Assembly (NCBI GenBank): GCA_902510755.1 | Contig: CABXCS010000001.1 | Coordinates: forward strand, 168,573-232,572 | From: an uncultured Woeseiaceae bacterium | GTDB taxonomy: Bacteria > Pseudomonadota > Gammaproteobacteria > Steroidobacterales > Woeseiaceae | Direction: 5' to 3' | Length of the DNA: 64,000 nucleotides | Shown: positions 43,534-53,824 of the stretch, piece after piece | Numbering within the stretch: the first letter of the stretch is position 1 | Layout of the letters: each line of letters starts with the position of its first letter | Notes under the pieces: model-generated | Database searches by the model: none | Seen by the model: only the letters and a program-made list of their open reading frames with translations | Told to the model about the DNA's origin: nothing | Position numbers and translations under genes: made by a program

Positions 43534-46436
43534 GTGGGTTTCGACTGAAAATCGAAGGGCAACATGTTGATACTGCAAAGCTGATTAAATTCACATTTGA
43601 TGGTAAAGAATATCAAGGGTATCAAGGTGATACCTTAGCATCTGCGATGCTCGCAAATGGAGAGATGTTGCTGGCACGGTCCTTTAAATATCACCGGCCA
43701 CGTGGGCTATATTCAGCTGGGCCAGAAGAACCAAATGCACTGGTAAGCATCAGAAATGATGGGAGGTTAGAGCCTAACTGCACTGCTACAACAGTGGAGA
43801 TCTATGAAGGGTTGGAGGCTCATAGTCAAAATGCGTGGCCTAGCCTTGCATTTGATATTATGGCTATAAATCAGTTATTTTCACCGCTTTTAGTAGCTGG
43901 TTTTTACTATAAAACCTTCATGGGCACTGGGCAGAAATTCTGGCATTTTTGTGAGCACTTTATTCGCCGCGCCGCTGGTATGGGTAAAGCTGGTTTAATA
44001 GCGGACCCAGACCGCTATGAAAAATCCAATATATTTACGGATGTTTTAATCATAGGTGGTGGCCCAGCAGGACTTAATAAAGCAAAAGAAATGGCTGCAT
44101 CAGGAGAGAAAATCACACTTGTTGATGAAAACAATAACTTTGGTGGTTCCTTAGCAGAAGCGCCAGGAACTATTGATGGTAAATTCCCTAGTGAGTGGCT
44201 AGCAGATACATTAAATTCACTAGCTAACTGTCAGAATATCAACCTGCTGTCTCGCACTACCGTTTATGGGTATTTTGATGACAATACATTAGGTGCAGTT
44301 GAGAGAGTAGCTGATCATAAAGCAGTGCCAGAAAGTCATGAACCAAGACAAAGGCACCTAAAAATTTTTGCTAACCAAGTGATAATTGCTACCGGCAGTA
44401 TCGAGCGGCCATTGGTGTTTGATGGCAATGATACGCCAGGGATCATGCTTGCCAATGCAGCATTGAGATACGCTAATCGTTATGGTGTTGCTGTGGGTAA
44501 AAATGTAGCAATTTTTACTAATAATGATGATGGATACACTACAGCCAATCAATTAATAAAATTAGGTGTCAATATCAGCTACTTGATTGATGCCCGCCCG
44601 CAAATTGATCCATCTTTAATGAATGATGATTCAATCAATTATATGGGTGGACATGTGGTCACTTCTGCTTATGGTGGTAAATCACTTTCCTCGATCAAAA
44701 TCGCTCCTTATAATTCGCATTCAAAATCAATCGGATCTTCCAAAACAATTAATGTTGATACCCTTCTTGTATCAGGTGGTTATACTCCAACAATTAATCT
44801 GTGCAGTCAGACAGGAACGCCAGCTATTTTTGACGATGAACTGCAGGCATTCATTCCCGGTAAGGCAAACCGAAACTGGGAAGCTTTCGGGGCAGTCAAA
44901 GGTGATTTTACTCTTGAAGAAATTCTAACGACAAACAAAGTTGAAAATACAGAGAACAAAGCTATACCATTGGCATTAACAGAAATCCCATCACTCAATA
45001 AATCAGCCAAGAAATTTATTGATTTGCAGCATGATGTTTCAGTTACAGATATTAAGATTGCTCATATCGAAGGCTTTAGGTCAGTTGAGCATTTAAAGCG
45101 TTACACAACGCTTGGGATGGCAGCTGATCAAGGCAAAACATCTAATATGAATGCCCTCGCAATCATGGCTGAACTGCGGGGTATATCCATTCCAGAAGCT
45201 GGAACAACAAGGTTCAGGGCACCCTATAAACCAGTTGCTCTGGGAACGCTTGCTGGGCGTAATATTGGTAACCACCATAAAGCCACAAGGCTTACGCCCA
45301 TGCATGACTGGCATATGGAAAATGGCGCAGAGATGATTGAAGCTGGGATTTGGTATCGCCCACGTGTATATAAAAAACTGGGTGAAACTCTGGAAGAGGC
45401 CTATATTCGTGAGGCAAGAGCTGTAAGAAATTCAGTAGGCATAGTAGATGTGACCAGCCTGGGTAAAATTGATGTACAAGGACCAGATGCCGCCGAATTT
45501 TTAAATCGAATTTATGCCAATGCATTTTTAAAAATACCAGTGGGTAAAGCTCGCTATGGGGTCATGCTGCGTGAAGATGGATATATGTTTGATGATGGTA
45601 CATGCTGGCGACTCAGCGAAACACAATTTTTGATGACCACTACCACAGCCAATGCCGCAAGTGTTCTAACGGAATTGGAGCGACTACTCGCACTCGTATG
45701 GCCAGACTTAAAAGTTCATGTCAGTTCGGTCACTGATCAATGGGCAGGGATGGCTATTGCTGGGCCAAAAAGTAGAGATGTCCTAGTTAAAATTATCGAC
45801 GACATAGATTTTTCTGAAGAAGGATTGCCTTATATGGCTGTTGCTGATGGTCACATCGGTGAAATTCCAGTTAAAATTGCTCGGCTTTCATTTTCGGGAG
45901 AACGTGCCTACGAAATCTATGCGGAAACTCCGCATGGCACAGCTGTATGGGAAGCAATTATCAAGGCTGGTGTATCTTATGACATTGTGCCGTATGGTAC
46001 TGAAGCGCTGGGAACATTACGCATCGAAAAAGGGCATATCAGTGGCCCAGAACTTGATGGTCGTACCACAATAGCGGACGTGGGACTGGGTGGTATGGCT
46101 TCTACAAAAAAACAATATATTGGTTCAGTATTAAAGCAACGTGAGGGGTTGATAGCACCACACCGTAAAAAAATGGTTGGCCTAATCTCACAAGATCATA
46201 AACCGCTAAAAGCCGGTTCTCATATATTACATAGTGCAAAAAACGTCGGTCATATAACTTCAACTACATACAGTCCCGCACTGGAAAAATATATTGCTCT
46301 TGCCCTAATCGAGCATGGCGATACGCTAATCGATAAGCAGCTAATCGCTACATACCCATTAAATAATGAGCAAAATAATGTGCTAGTTGTCGACCCTCAT
46401 TTTTATGATAAAGAGGGAGATAGACTCTATGCATAA
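43530..46436 (+). CDS. soxA: Sarcosine oxidase alpha subunit
   Basis: Largest subunit, carrying the NAD+ site and the tetrahydrofolate-binding domain. The 968-residue protein has an N-terminal ferredoxin-like region (GYQGDTLASAMLANG, RSFKYHRPRGLYSAGPEEPNA), a Rossmann loop VLIIGGGPAGLNKAKEMAASG, a second nucleotide-binding part with IIATGSIERPLVF, and a C-terminal GcvT-like domain beginning about residue 600 (IREARAVRNSVGIVDVTSLGK). Size and order match known SoxA. It overlaps soxD by four bases and soxG by eight. Confidence 0.96.
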   Translation: MSGFRLKIEGQHVDTAKLIKFTFDGKEYQGYQGDTLASAMLANGEMLLARSFKYHRPRGLYSAGPEEPNALVSIRNDGRLEPNCTATTVEIYEGLEAHSQNAWPSLAFDIMAINQLFSPLLVAGFYYKTFMGTGQKFWHFCEHFIRRAAGMGKAGLIADPDRYEKSNIFTDVLIIGGGPAGLNKAKEMAASGEKITLVDENNNFGGSLAEAPGTIDGKFPSEWLADTLNSLANCQNINLLSRTTVYGYFDDNTLGAVERVADHKAVPESHEPRQRHLKIFANQVIIATGSIERPLVFDGNDTPGIMLANAALRYANRYGVAVGKNVAIFTNNDDGYTTANQLIKLGVNISYLIDARPQIDPSLMNDDSINYMGGHVVTSAYGGKSLSSIKIAPYNSHSKSIGSSKTINVDTLLVSGGYTPTINLCSQTGTPAIFDDELQAFIPGKANRNWEAFGAVKGDFTLEEILTTNKVENTENKAIPLALTEIPSLNKSAKKFIDLQHDVSVTDIKIAHIEGFRSVEHLKRYTTLGMAADQGKTSNMNALAIMAELRGISIPEAGTTRFRAPYKPVALGTLAGRNIGNHHKATRLTPMHDWHMENGAEMIEAGIWYRPRVYKKLGETLEEAYIREARAVRNSVGIVDVTSLGKIDVQGPDAAEFLNRIYANAFLKIPVGKARYGVMLREDGYMFDDGTCWRLSETQFLMTTTTANAASVLTELERLLALVWPDLKVHVSSVTDQWAGMAIAGPKSRDVLVKIIDDIDFSEEGLPYMAVADGHIGEIPVKIARLSFSGERAYEIYAETPHGTAVWEAIIKAGVSYDIVPYGTEALGTLRIEKGHISGPELDGRTTIADVGLGGMASTKKQYIGSVLKQREGLIAPHRKKMVGLISQDHKPLKAGSHILHSAKNVGHITSTTYSPALEKYIALALIEHGDTLIDKQLIATYPLNNEQNNVLVVDPHFYDKEGDRLYA

Positions 46437-46944
46437 AGATCTTACAATTAGTGAAACCAAGTTTGAGTCGATGGTGTTGATAAAAAGCTGGCCAGAAACT
46501 TCAGAGAACATAGCTTCAATTATCATCAATTATTTTGAATTGTCATCGCTACCAAATGTGGGTGCAGTGCTCATGCATAATGATATATTCATTGCCAGCC
46601 TTTTACCTGGTCATTATATGATCATATCTGATCGTCAAAACTTGCATTTTGAACTGTCAAAAATAATCACTGCAGAAAATGCAGCAGTCATTGATATATC
46701 TCATTCCAGACGAGGAGTTCACTTAAAGGGTGTAAATGCCTCACTTATTCTCAATAAAGAAATAGCCATCGACTTCTCAAATGAAGCCATGCCAGCTAAC
46801 ACGGTTGTCCAAACTGACATACATGCAATTGGCGTTATTCTATTCAAATTTGCAGCTGAAGATTTCCTTATTTTCAGTTATAGCAGTTTCTTCAAAAGTT
46901 TTTATGCATGGCTGATTGATGCCACGAAAGAATACGAATCATAA
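46429..46944 (+). CDS. soxG: Sarcosine oxidase gamma subunit
   Basis: Smallest poorly conserved structural subunit of heterotetrameric sarcosine oxidase. The 171-residue protein has the usual late motif DISHSRRGVHLKGVNASLILNK, followed by VVQTDIHAIGVILFKF and the C-terminal FFKSFYAWLIDA. The ATG at 46429 overlaps the soxA end and is preceded by GAGGGAG; earlier alternative codons in the same frame lie inside soxA. It closes the operon and converges on the peptidase E gene. No purU, folD or glyA follows, unlike in many sox clusters. Confidence 0.92.
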   Translation: MHKDLTISETKFESMVLIKSWPETSENIASIIINYFELSSLPNVGAVLMHNDIFIASLLPGHYMIISDRQNLHFELSKIITAENAAVIDISHSRRGVHLKGVNASLILNKEIAIDFSNEAMPANTVVQTDIHAIGVILFKFAAEDFLIFSYSSFFKSFYAWLIDATKEYES

Positions 46945-46965
46945 GTATGGTCCGACTCTTTAAGA

Positions 46966-47661
46966 CTAGAAGATCTCTGTTTTAGTATAAGCCTTCTCAT
47001 TCAAGACTGAATTATCCATCGTAACCAAAAAAGCATTCTTTTTTTCCTTAAAGACGATAGATTTAAATGGTTCTCCATCAATCATGTGCAAGGCACATCC
47101 TCCATCGACAGAATAGCAGGAGTCCATATCATTATTAAATAAGGATTTACTGACAAAAGGCTTTCTTTCTGGCTCTTCATCATAATGGGGACAGCAAGCT
47201 CCTTTAACGAACCCGAGACAATCCATAATCTTTAATTCCTTTGACCATGAATCTGTCACCCCTCTATCAAACCAACATATTGCCCCTGCACTGACACCAC
47301 ACATAATTACGCCAGCTTCATAAGCCTCTCTTAAGATCTCATCCAGGTGCCAATCTTTCCAGACAGCTAACATGCTTTTTGTGTTCCCTCCACCAACAAA
47401 AATAACGTCCTGAGCTTGGATGAGACTTTTTAGGTCAGGTGTTCTTTTAAAAAAATCTAGATGCGATGGCTTGCATTGCAATTTAGAAAAAGTGGCATAA
47501 TAATTTACTTTATATGCTTCATTATCTCCGGTAGCGGTCGGAATAAAACAGATATTGGGTGATTTTTTATTTGCTTGATCCAAAATATATTTTTCAATAA
47601 CACCTTCACCTGGATTCCGGCCAAAACCACCACCACCGATTGCTATGATTTGCTTTTTCAT
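46966..47661 (-). CDS. Peptidase E-like protein (S51 family)
   Basis: Serine peptidase of the class I glutamine-amidotransferase-like fold, specific in known members for dipeptides starting with aspartate. The 231-residue protein has IAIGGGGFGRNPGEG at the start, IFVGGGNTKSML at about 87-98, and the nucleophile elbow GVSAGA with Ser124. The histidine expected in the triad is probably in CCPHYDEE. Length is normal. It converges on soxG with 21 bases between. A cytoplasmic role in peptide turnover is likely. Confidence 0.85.
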   Translation of the reverse strand: MKKQIIAIGGGGFGRNPGEGVIEKYILDQANKKSPNICFIPTATGDNEAYKVNYYATFSKLQCKPSHLDFFKRTPDLKSLIQAQDVIFVGGGNTKSMLAVWKDWHLDEILREAYEAGVIMCGVSAGAICWFDRGVTDSWSKELKIMDCLGFVKGACCPHYDEEPERKPFVSKSLFNNDMDSCYSVDGGCALHMIDGEPFKSIVFKEKKNAFLVTMDNSVLNEKAYTKTEIF

Positions 47662-47862
47662 GATTATTTTTTGCAGGTCTCAGGAAATGATTCAATTAGT
47701 TTTACAAACTCACTATCCAAGTGCCCTTTTCTTACATCCAGTCAAATTTTAAATGTGTGAAAGCACATTATCTTGTGTTCACATTTTTTAATCAACCGAA
47801 GTCCTCATAATCCATCAATCAATAATTCAAGTCTACTCGGGCTTATCACATCAGAAATACTT

Positions 47863-49524
47863 TCACTCTACATTAATTGATTGTGTCACGTCATAAAGAA
47901 AGTCATGGGGCTTATAATTCTGTATTCCACCCAAACCAATTCCACCTGGCAATGAGAGTATATAGTTGGACGTTGCATACTGATCATTATCTTTATACTT
48001 TCTTTCACCATTATAATTTAAACTAAGCTCATATAGGCTAAACCTAAGCACAAGCATGTTATTGGTAAAATCGATCATGATCATCTGTTCATCAAAACCC
48101 AAAGTATGAAAAATAGTATCTTCCGCTGGAAAAGTTGTGCCATTATCTGTAGTTCCCGGTTCCAAGGTCCAAAAATTTAAGGCATAACTATTATTAGGAT
48201 ATCTTGCATTCCAATTACCAGGTTTTTCTTCGTTTGGTATATTTTTAATTTTCTCAATATATGATTTAGGAATAATTTGCTCGCCATCTAATACTCCATT
48301 ATTAAGAATTACTTGACCAAATTTTGCAAAATCTCTGACGGTAGCGTCAATACAACAATGAGTAAGATAATTACCATCTATATCCTGCCACCACTCAGCA
48401 TCCATCCCAATTTTAGAAAAAAGATTAAGATCTGCATATGTTTCAATATTTTTTCCTGTCGCTCGAAATAATATTTCACCCACAACCATCGTGTCACAAT
48501 TCATATAAACATAATCACCTGATTTCCATAATTCACCAGAGCCATAATCATTGAACCAGGGGTAATCAACGCCAGTTTGAGCCATTTCTCGATTAATGCA
48601 TCCATCGAGCATATCATCGAAATACAATATACCATTATCACGTCTCCAGGTATCACAGTTACTAACCAAGATCCATTCACCACTGCTATTGCTAGCACAA
48701 GCCATGGTCAGTCCAGAGTGCATATCCAGTAAATCGCGAATAGTAATTTGCTTGCGACTATCATTTGCCCATTCACTTATAAAATCGGATGCACTCTGTT
48801 CCAACGAATTGATATAACCTTGCTCTATCGCTATAGCTGTAATAATACTGGTAAAAGATTTTGCTGTTGACCAAGAAGTGACGAGACTATTCTCATCTCT
48901 AGCACCTAAGCGACCTTGGATGTTGGTGCTATAACCCTCCCAGTTCTTGTTTTGTAGTACCAACTCTTCATTGACTGCGATTCCTCTATAACGTTCATAA
49001 ACAAGCTTACTATCCTTAATTACGAGTGCACCTTGAGTATAAGAACCATCAGCTAGTACTTTATCAAAAGCATCGGAGAGCTTAGTTGAACTCATGCCAA
49101 CCAACTCAGGGTCTGTCAATTGCCAAACTATTGGTTCAGATACATTAGAAATAGAAATTGTTATATCTTGAGATCCCGTCAGTGATCCAACAGTAGCATT
49201 TAGCTTAACTGAATAAGAATTTTTGGTTTCGTAATCAGGAGCAGTATTAAATATCATTGCACCAGTTGAAGAATTAATTGAAATTGAATTAGCATCAGCT
49301 CCTGAAATTGAGTACGAAATCGCACTTAAATTGTTGCCATATGTAGCCAAAGCCGTGCCGATAGATATTTTATTCTCCTTAACATTAAATGAGCTTGCTG
49401 AAATAATTTCAGGAATTGCATAGGCACCCAGAGAGATTTCAGTATCGAAATTACTAGTTCCACCACCACATGCTTTTAGGAAACAAATCGATAATATAAG
49501 TAATAATTTTTGTATTTTATGCAT
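47863..49524 (-). CDS. Beta-lactamase-related serine hydrolase lipoprotein with cadherin-like module
   Basis: A 553-residue lipoprotein with lipobox LKAC at Cys19. Residues about 45-130 form a cadherin-like module (KISIGTALATYG, SGADANSISINSSTGAMIF). The C-terminal hydrolase domain belongs to the class C beta-lactamase/esterase/D-aminopeptidase family: SxxK motif Ser219-Lys222 in SWSTAKSF and a likely tyrosine-containing motif in the region with YMNCDTMVVGEIL. It probably acts at the outer face of the inner membrane or in the outer membrane; the substrate (ester, peptide or polymer) is unknown. Confidence 0.8.
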   Translation of the reverse strand: MHKIQKLLLILSICFLKACGGGTSNFDTEISLGAYAIPEIISASSFNVKENKISIGTALATYGNNLSAISYSISGADANSISINSSTGAMIFNTAPDYETKNSYSVKLNATVGSLTGSQDITISISNVSEPIVWQLTDPELVGMSSTKLSDAFDKVLADGSYTQGALVIKDSKLVYERYRGIAVNEELVLQNKNWEGYSTNIQGRLGARDENSLVTSWSTAKSFTSIITAIAIEQGYINSLEQSASDFISEWANDSRKQITIRDLLDMHSGLTMACASNSSGEWILVSNCDTWRRDNGILYFDDMLDGCINREMAQTGVDYPWFNDYGSGELWKSGDYVYMNCDTMVVGEILFRATGKNIETYADLNLFSKIGMDAEWWQDIDGNYLTHCCIDATVRDFAKFGQVILNNGVLDGEQIIPKSYIEKIKNIPNEEKPGNWNARYPNNSYALNFWTLEPGTTDNGTTFPAEDTIFHTLGFDEQMIMIDFTNNMLVLRFSLYELSLNYNGERKYKDNDQYATSNYILSLPGGIGLGGIQNYKPHDFLYDVTQSINVE

Positions 49525-49716
49525 TTTCTGAAAATCCTTTTTGAATGCTTTGTAGAATTTAGTTAAATAATGTTAATAATTATTTTCACGTTCAGTGCTG
49601 AAATGCCCAAAATAAAAAGTTAATTATTTTAAGAAAAAATTAACTGAGAATAATTCGCATTTAAGATTCTATGCTATCATGATGAAATAAATAAAATTTC
49701 TATTCAAGGAAGAACA

Positions 49717-51402
49717 ATGATCAAAAAAATGAAATTAATAAGTTTTAGTGTGTTATTACTTGCTGTAATTTGTGGATGCTCTCAATCTGATTCTGAATCC
49801 ACAGCTGCATTAGAAACAAAAGCAATACTTGTTGATGGAACAGGCACTTATTCAAGAAAAATATCTACAGATTCAGAACTTGCACAAAAATTCTTTGATC
49901 AGGGTTTACGCTATGCTTGGGCTTTTCATTTCCCAGAATCTATAGCTTCATATCAGCAAGCAGCTATTCATGACCCTAATCACCCAATGATTTATTGGGG
50001 TATGGCGCACTCAATTGGTCCCAATCCAAATAGTCGATATTCCGGGATGCCTGATGATCCAAAAGGTGAGGGCTTAAAAGCAATAAATAAAGCCATGAGT
50101 TTACTCGAAAATGCCAATCCGATGGAACGAGATATGATTACCGCGCTTCATATCCTTTATGACAAAGAAAGTATTTCTGATGATGGTCAAAGAGATATAG
50201 CTTATATGAATGCCGCTGATGCTCTTCAAAAAAAATACCCTACTGATCCAGATATCGTCTCATTATATGCTGAGTCATATATGAATATTGGACGCTGGGA
50301 CTACTGGGAAAAAGATGGGACGCCTAAATCAGCAACCACGAAAGTAGCAAATGCACTTGAACGTGTCTTGGCAGGCAATCCAAATCATACTGGAGCTAAT
50401 CATTTACACATTCATTTATTAGAAGCATCACAGGAACCTGAAAGGGCTCTGGCTTCAGCTGACAGACTGGAAGCAACAATGCCAATTGTTGGACATGTTG
50501 TGCACATGCCAGCACATATATATGTGCGTGTCGGTCAATACAATAGAGCCATTGATAGTAATATGCGGTCAGTAGAGGTTGATGCAAAATTTTTGAATAT
50601 TTGGGGTGATCTCCCTTTACCTAATATTGGTACTTACCCTTTATCAGCAAAAATTCATCCACCGCATGCGATTGATTTTATAAAATATGCAGCTACTGTT
50701 CAGGGTAATTATGCTGTAGCTTTCGATGCAGCTAAAAAAATGGAAGCCTTGATGGATCCAAATAATTTAAATGCTGTAAGAGCTCAAACGGGTTTTGCTG
50801 GTCCTTGGCTGATAAATAAAATATTTGGTAAGTGGGACATATTATTAAACACCACACCTAAAGTAAGTGGCACCCCTTATCTTGATGGTATCTGGAGTTA
50901 TACAATTGGAAGCACTTATGTTGCAACTGGTGATCTAGTTAAAGCTCAGATCGAGCTTGATAACATTAAACGCATACTTTCTCTAGAAAATGTAGACCAA
51001 TATAGAGTGGGCGCAAATCCTGTTTCAACTGTTCTTAGGTTGGCAGAATTAGCATTAACAGGTGAAATGCTTGAAGCAGAAGGTAATTTAGAAGAAGCCA
51101 TAAAACATTACTCCGCTGCGGTCGATATTGAAGATCAAAATAACTATACTGAACCGCCAAGCTGGCTCCAGCCCATGCGTCATTATCTGGGTGCAGCCTT
51201 ACTGGATGCGAATAAAGCAGTTGAAGCTGAAGCTGTTTTTCGAAGAGATTTAAGTTGGCATCGTAACAATGGGTGGTCACTGTTTGGTTTATGGAAAAGT
51301 TTAGAAATGCAGGGTAATCAGGTGGCAGCCAAAGAAGCTTACAACAATTACCAAAAATCATGGGCTGACTCTGATGTGATTCTCAATCGACCGAGAATCT
51401 AA
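49717..51402 (+). CDS. TPR-repeat lipoprotein
   Basis: A 561-residue protein with signal sequence and lipobox Cys21 (VICGC). The mature part is made of helical repeats; clear TPR-like units include ESIASYQQAAIHDPNHPMIYW near residue 75 and YAESYMNIGRWDYW, and C-terminal units around EGNLEEAIKHYSAAVDIED and KSLEMQGNQVAAKEAYNNY. Conserved histidines (GANHLHIHLLEAS, MPAHIYVRVGQY) occur in a known family of large bacterial TPR proteins of unknown function. The gene ends four bases into the converging pabBC gene. No function is assigned. Confidence 0.75.
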   Translation: MIKKMKLISFSVLLLAVICGCSQSDSESTAALETKAILVDGTGTYSRKISTDSELAQKFFDQGLRYAWAFHFPESIASYQQAAIHDPNHPMIYWGMAHSIGPNPNSRYSGMPDDPKGEGLKAINKAMSLLENANPMERDMITALHILYDKESISDDGQRDIAYMNAADALQKKYPTDPDIVSLYAESYMNIGRWDYWEKDGTPKSATTKVANALERVLAGNPNHTGANHLHIHLLEASQEPERALASADRLEATMPIVGHVVHMPAHIYVRVGQYNRAIDSNMRSVEVDAKFLNIWGDLPLPNIGTYPLSAKIHPPHAIDFIKYAATVQGNYAVAFDAAKKMEALMDPNNLNAVRAQTGFAGPWLINKIFGKWDILLNTTPKVSGTPYLDGIWSYTIGSTYVATGDLVKAQIELDNIKRILSLENVDQYRVGANPVSTVLRLAELALTGEMLEAEGNLEEAIKHYSAAVDIEDQNNYTEPPSWLQPMRHYLGAALLDANKAVEAEAVFRRDLSWHRNNGWSLFGLWKSLEMQGNQVAAKEAYNNYQKSWADSDVILNRPRI

Positions 51403-53132
51403 ATCAACTGTGCAGTAAACTTTCCTCGAACAGAGTTAATTAAAGTAATTTCAGAGGCATTTAGTATCTCTGATTTATGAATAATTCGTTCTTTAAGGAG
51501 TGCTTTCTCGAGCAGCATAGCCCGATAAGTCCCACCTAAAAGGCCACTTGATTGTGGTGGGGTAACCCATTCATCATCTATATTGAAAATTACATTGGCA
51601 ATTTTAGTTTCAGTAATTTCACCCTTATTATTCCAAAAAAGAATATCATCACTATCAGGATGCTCTGCTTCAGCCAATTCATATATCTCCCTCTTAGTAG
51701 TCTTGTGATAATAAAATATATTTTCTTTATCAATGGGTTTTTTTGCGAAAGAAATCGTATAGTTAGCTGCGGTATGACTGGGTAATAAATCTGATTGTAA
51801 TATCCTCAGAGAACCTTCCTTATTCACTAATATTTTGATAACTTTCGAGGCTGCAGCAGATTCTTTTAGGTAGCTCATTAACTCCTTTTTGATAAATAAA
51901 ATATCGACATCAAATCCAAAATAACTTGCTGATTCCTGTAATCGAGAAAAATGATAATCAATTAAATGGAGACCTTTTTCTGGTTCCCAGAGGATCGTTT
52001 CAAATAACTCAAAATTATCATCATCTCTTGAAGTTAACATTTTCGACTTAGTCAAACATTCATGGAATTCAGAAGAGCTATCTGAATCCCAAACGATTCC
52101 ACCCCCAGTTCCGTAAGTCGCTTTATGTGAATTATTATCGACTAAAATAGTTCTTATAGGGACACTAAATTGCGCCCTCCTGCCTGGAGCTATATAACCA
52201 ATCGCTCCGGTATAGATATCTCGAGAGGTATTTTCTATTTCTGAAATAATCTTCATACTTGCGATTTTAGGTGCTCCCGTCACCGAAGCGCATGGAAATA
52301 AAGCACTTAATATTTCTATAAAATTTGCTTTTGTTCGTGACTTCACGGTAGAGGTCATTTGCCAGACTGTTGGATATTTCTCAAGTTCACATACAGCATC
52401 AGCAAAAACTGAGCCTGGCTTTGAAATTCGACCCATATCATTTCTTAGCATATCAGTAATCATAATATTCTCAGCCAAGTTTTTCTCAGAACCATTGAGT
52501 TCCTTTCTCAAGGTTATATCTTCAAAATATGTTTTTCCTCTGCTTGAAGTTCCTTTCATTGGTCTGCTCTCTAAATGCTCCCCATCAAGAGAGAAGAATA
52601 ATTCAGGCGAAGCAGAAATAATCGTATGCTCTTGACTCTCTATAAAAGCCGCAAAAGGGGCATGAGTAGCTTTAGCTAGAAAAAAACTATAAGGATCAGT
52701 TATCCCATCTGCTAAATTTCGTAATGTATAATTTATTTGATAAGTATTTCCAAGTTCAATTTGTTGCTTAATATATAAAAATTTTTCCTCATAGCAATCT
52801 TTTGAAGTATCAAGAGTCCATTTCAGGCCATCATCATAAGAAGGCCTGTCATCTGCTATTGTAGAAAGCTCCTCTACCTCCTCGTATACACCAAAACAGA
52901 GTAATGGAAGTATAGGCTTGTCATGCACAATAAAAGCGGGATCAAATGCGGGTGCTGCTTCATAACTCAGGTATCCAGCAGCGTATAAACCATCTTTTTC
53001 TACCTGAGTCTGTATCTCTCGTAATATCTTCTTAACTTCAGAAAGCTCAGTGCATGCGTAGACATGCTTTGGATTAGAAAATTTTAACCAAGAAGCATTT
53101 TTTTTATTCCGAAGTAGAATTTTTTCAAGCAT
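51399..53132 (-). CDS. pabBC: Fused aminodeoxychorismate synthase component I and aminodeoxychorismate lyase
   Basis: Makes 4-aminobenzoate for folate from chorismate. The 577-residue protein joins a PabB domain (about 1-340) to a PabC domain (about 350-577). In PabB, RPMKGTSSRGK holds the lysine typical of aminodeoxychorismate synthase, NIMITDMLRNDMGRI and SVTGAPKIASMKII are the chorismate-binding motifs, and YGTGGGIVWDS closes the domain. The PabC part has FETILWEP and the PLP-binding region ITETKIANVIF with GLLGGTYRAMLLE. The glutamine amidotransferase subunit PabA is not in the window. The fusion is a known arrangement. Confidence 0.9.
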   Translation of the reverse strand: MLEKILLRNKKNASWLKFSNPKHVYACTELSEVKKILREIQTQVEKDGLYAAGYLSYEAAPAFDPAFIVHDKPILPLLCFGVYEEVEELSTIADDRPSYDDGLKWTLDTSKDCYEEKFLYIKQQIELGNTYQINYTLRNLADGITDPYSFFLAKATHAPFAAFIESQEHTIISASPELFFSLDGEHLESRPMKGTSSRGKTYFEDITLRKELNGSEKNLAENIMITDMLRNDMGRISKPGSVFADAVCELEKYPTVWQMTSTVKSRTKANFIEILSALFPCASVTGAPKIASMKIISEIENTSRDIYTGAIGYIAPGRRAQFSVPIRTILVDNNSHKATYGTGGGIVWDSDSSSEFHECLTKSKMLTSRDDDNFELFETILWEPEKGLHLIDYHFSRLQESASYFGFDVDILFIKKELMSYLKESAAASKVIKILVNKEGSLRILQSDLLPSHTAANYTISFAKKPIDKENIFYYHKTTKREIYELAEAEHPDSDDILFWNNKGEITETKIANVIFNIDDEWVTPPQSSGLLGGTYRAMLLEKALLKERIIHKSEILNASEITLINSVRGKFTAQLI

Positions 53133-53204
53133 AATCTATATCTATTGTTTAATATTTTACAAACAAGTTATTGTAAAACTAAATGCTACTAGGTACAGCT
53201 AAAA

Positions 53205-53819
53205 ATGAATCGAAATATATATAATTCAAATTCGAGCAACATCCCTGATGTAATATTTGTGTTGTTAATCATTAATGCACTGGTATTTGCTTTGCAGACT
53301 TTAATACCTGGTGTTTTGGAGCGGTATCTTGCATTGTGGCCCATTGATACTTATCGTGATTACTTTTCAGTCTGGCAATTATTCTCATATGGTTTTTTAC
53401 ACGGTGATTTCTATCACATTCTCTTTAATATGTTTATGTTATGGATGTTCGGTAAAGAGCTCGCAGTCATCATGGGTGCTCAAAGATTTCTTTTCTATTA
53501 TCTAACTTGCGTTATGGGCGCTGGTATAATTCAGCTCATTATTGCCGGCACACAAGGTCTTTTTTATTCAACCTTAGGAGCTTCGGGTGGCGTGTTTGGC
53601 CTATTATTAGCCTTTGGGTTAGCATTTCCAAATCGTATGGTCATGTTAATGTTTCCACCTATCCCCATGAAAGCTAAATACTTAGTTATTTTAGCCGGTG
53701 TAATGGAACTGTATTTTGGTGTCTCAGGTACCAGTCCAGATATAGCAAATTTTGCTCATCTTGGCGGTATGTTATTTGGTTTTCTGTTACTTAAATACTG
53801 GGGTGCAGTTAAATTCTGA
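53205..53819 (+). CDS. Rhomboid-family intramembrane serine protease
   Basis: Six-helix membrane protease of 204 residues that cuts substrates inside the membrane. The catalytic dyad is complete: Ser127 in GASGGVFG and His185 in FAHLGGML, with the supporting HGDFYHILFN (His66, His71, Asn75). The hydrophobic pattern fits the minimal six-segment rhomboid core without extra domains. It is divergent from pabBC with 72 bases between them, and converges on the MOSC gene. Confidence 0.92.
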   Translation: MNRNIYNSNSSNIPDVIFVLLIINALVFALQTLIPGVLERYLALWPIDTYRDYFSVWQLFSYGFLHGDFYHILFNMFMLWMFGKELAVIMGAQRFLFYYLTCVMGAGIIQLIIAGTQGLFYSTLGASGGVFGLLLAFGLAFPNRMVMLMFPPIPMKAKYLVILAGVMELYFGVSGTSPDIANFAHLGGMLFGFLLLKYWGAVKF

Positions 53820-53824
53820 ACCGG

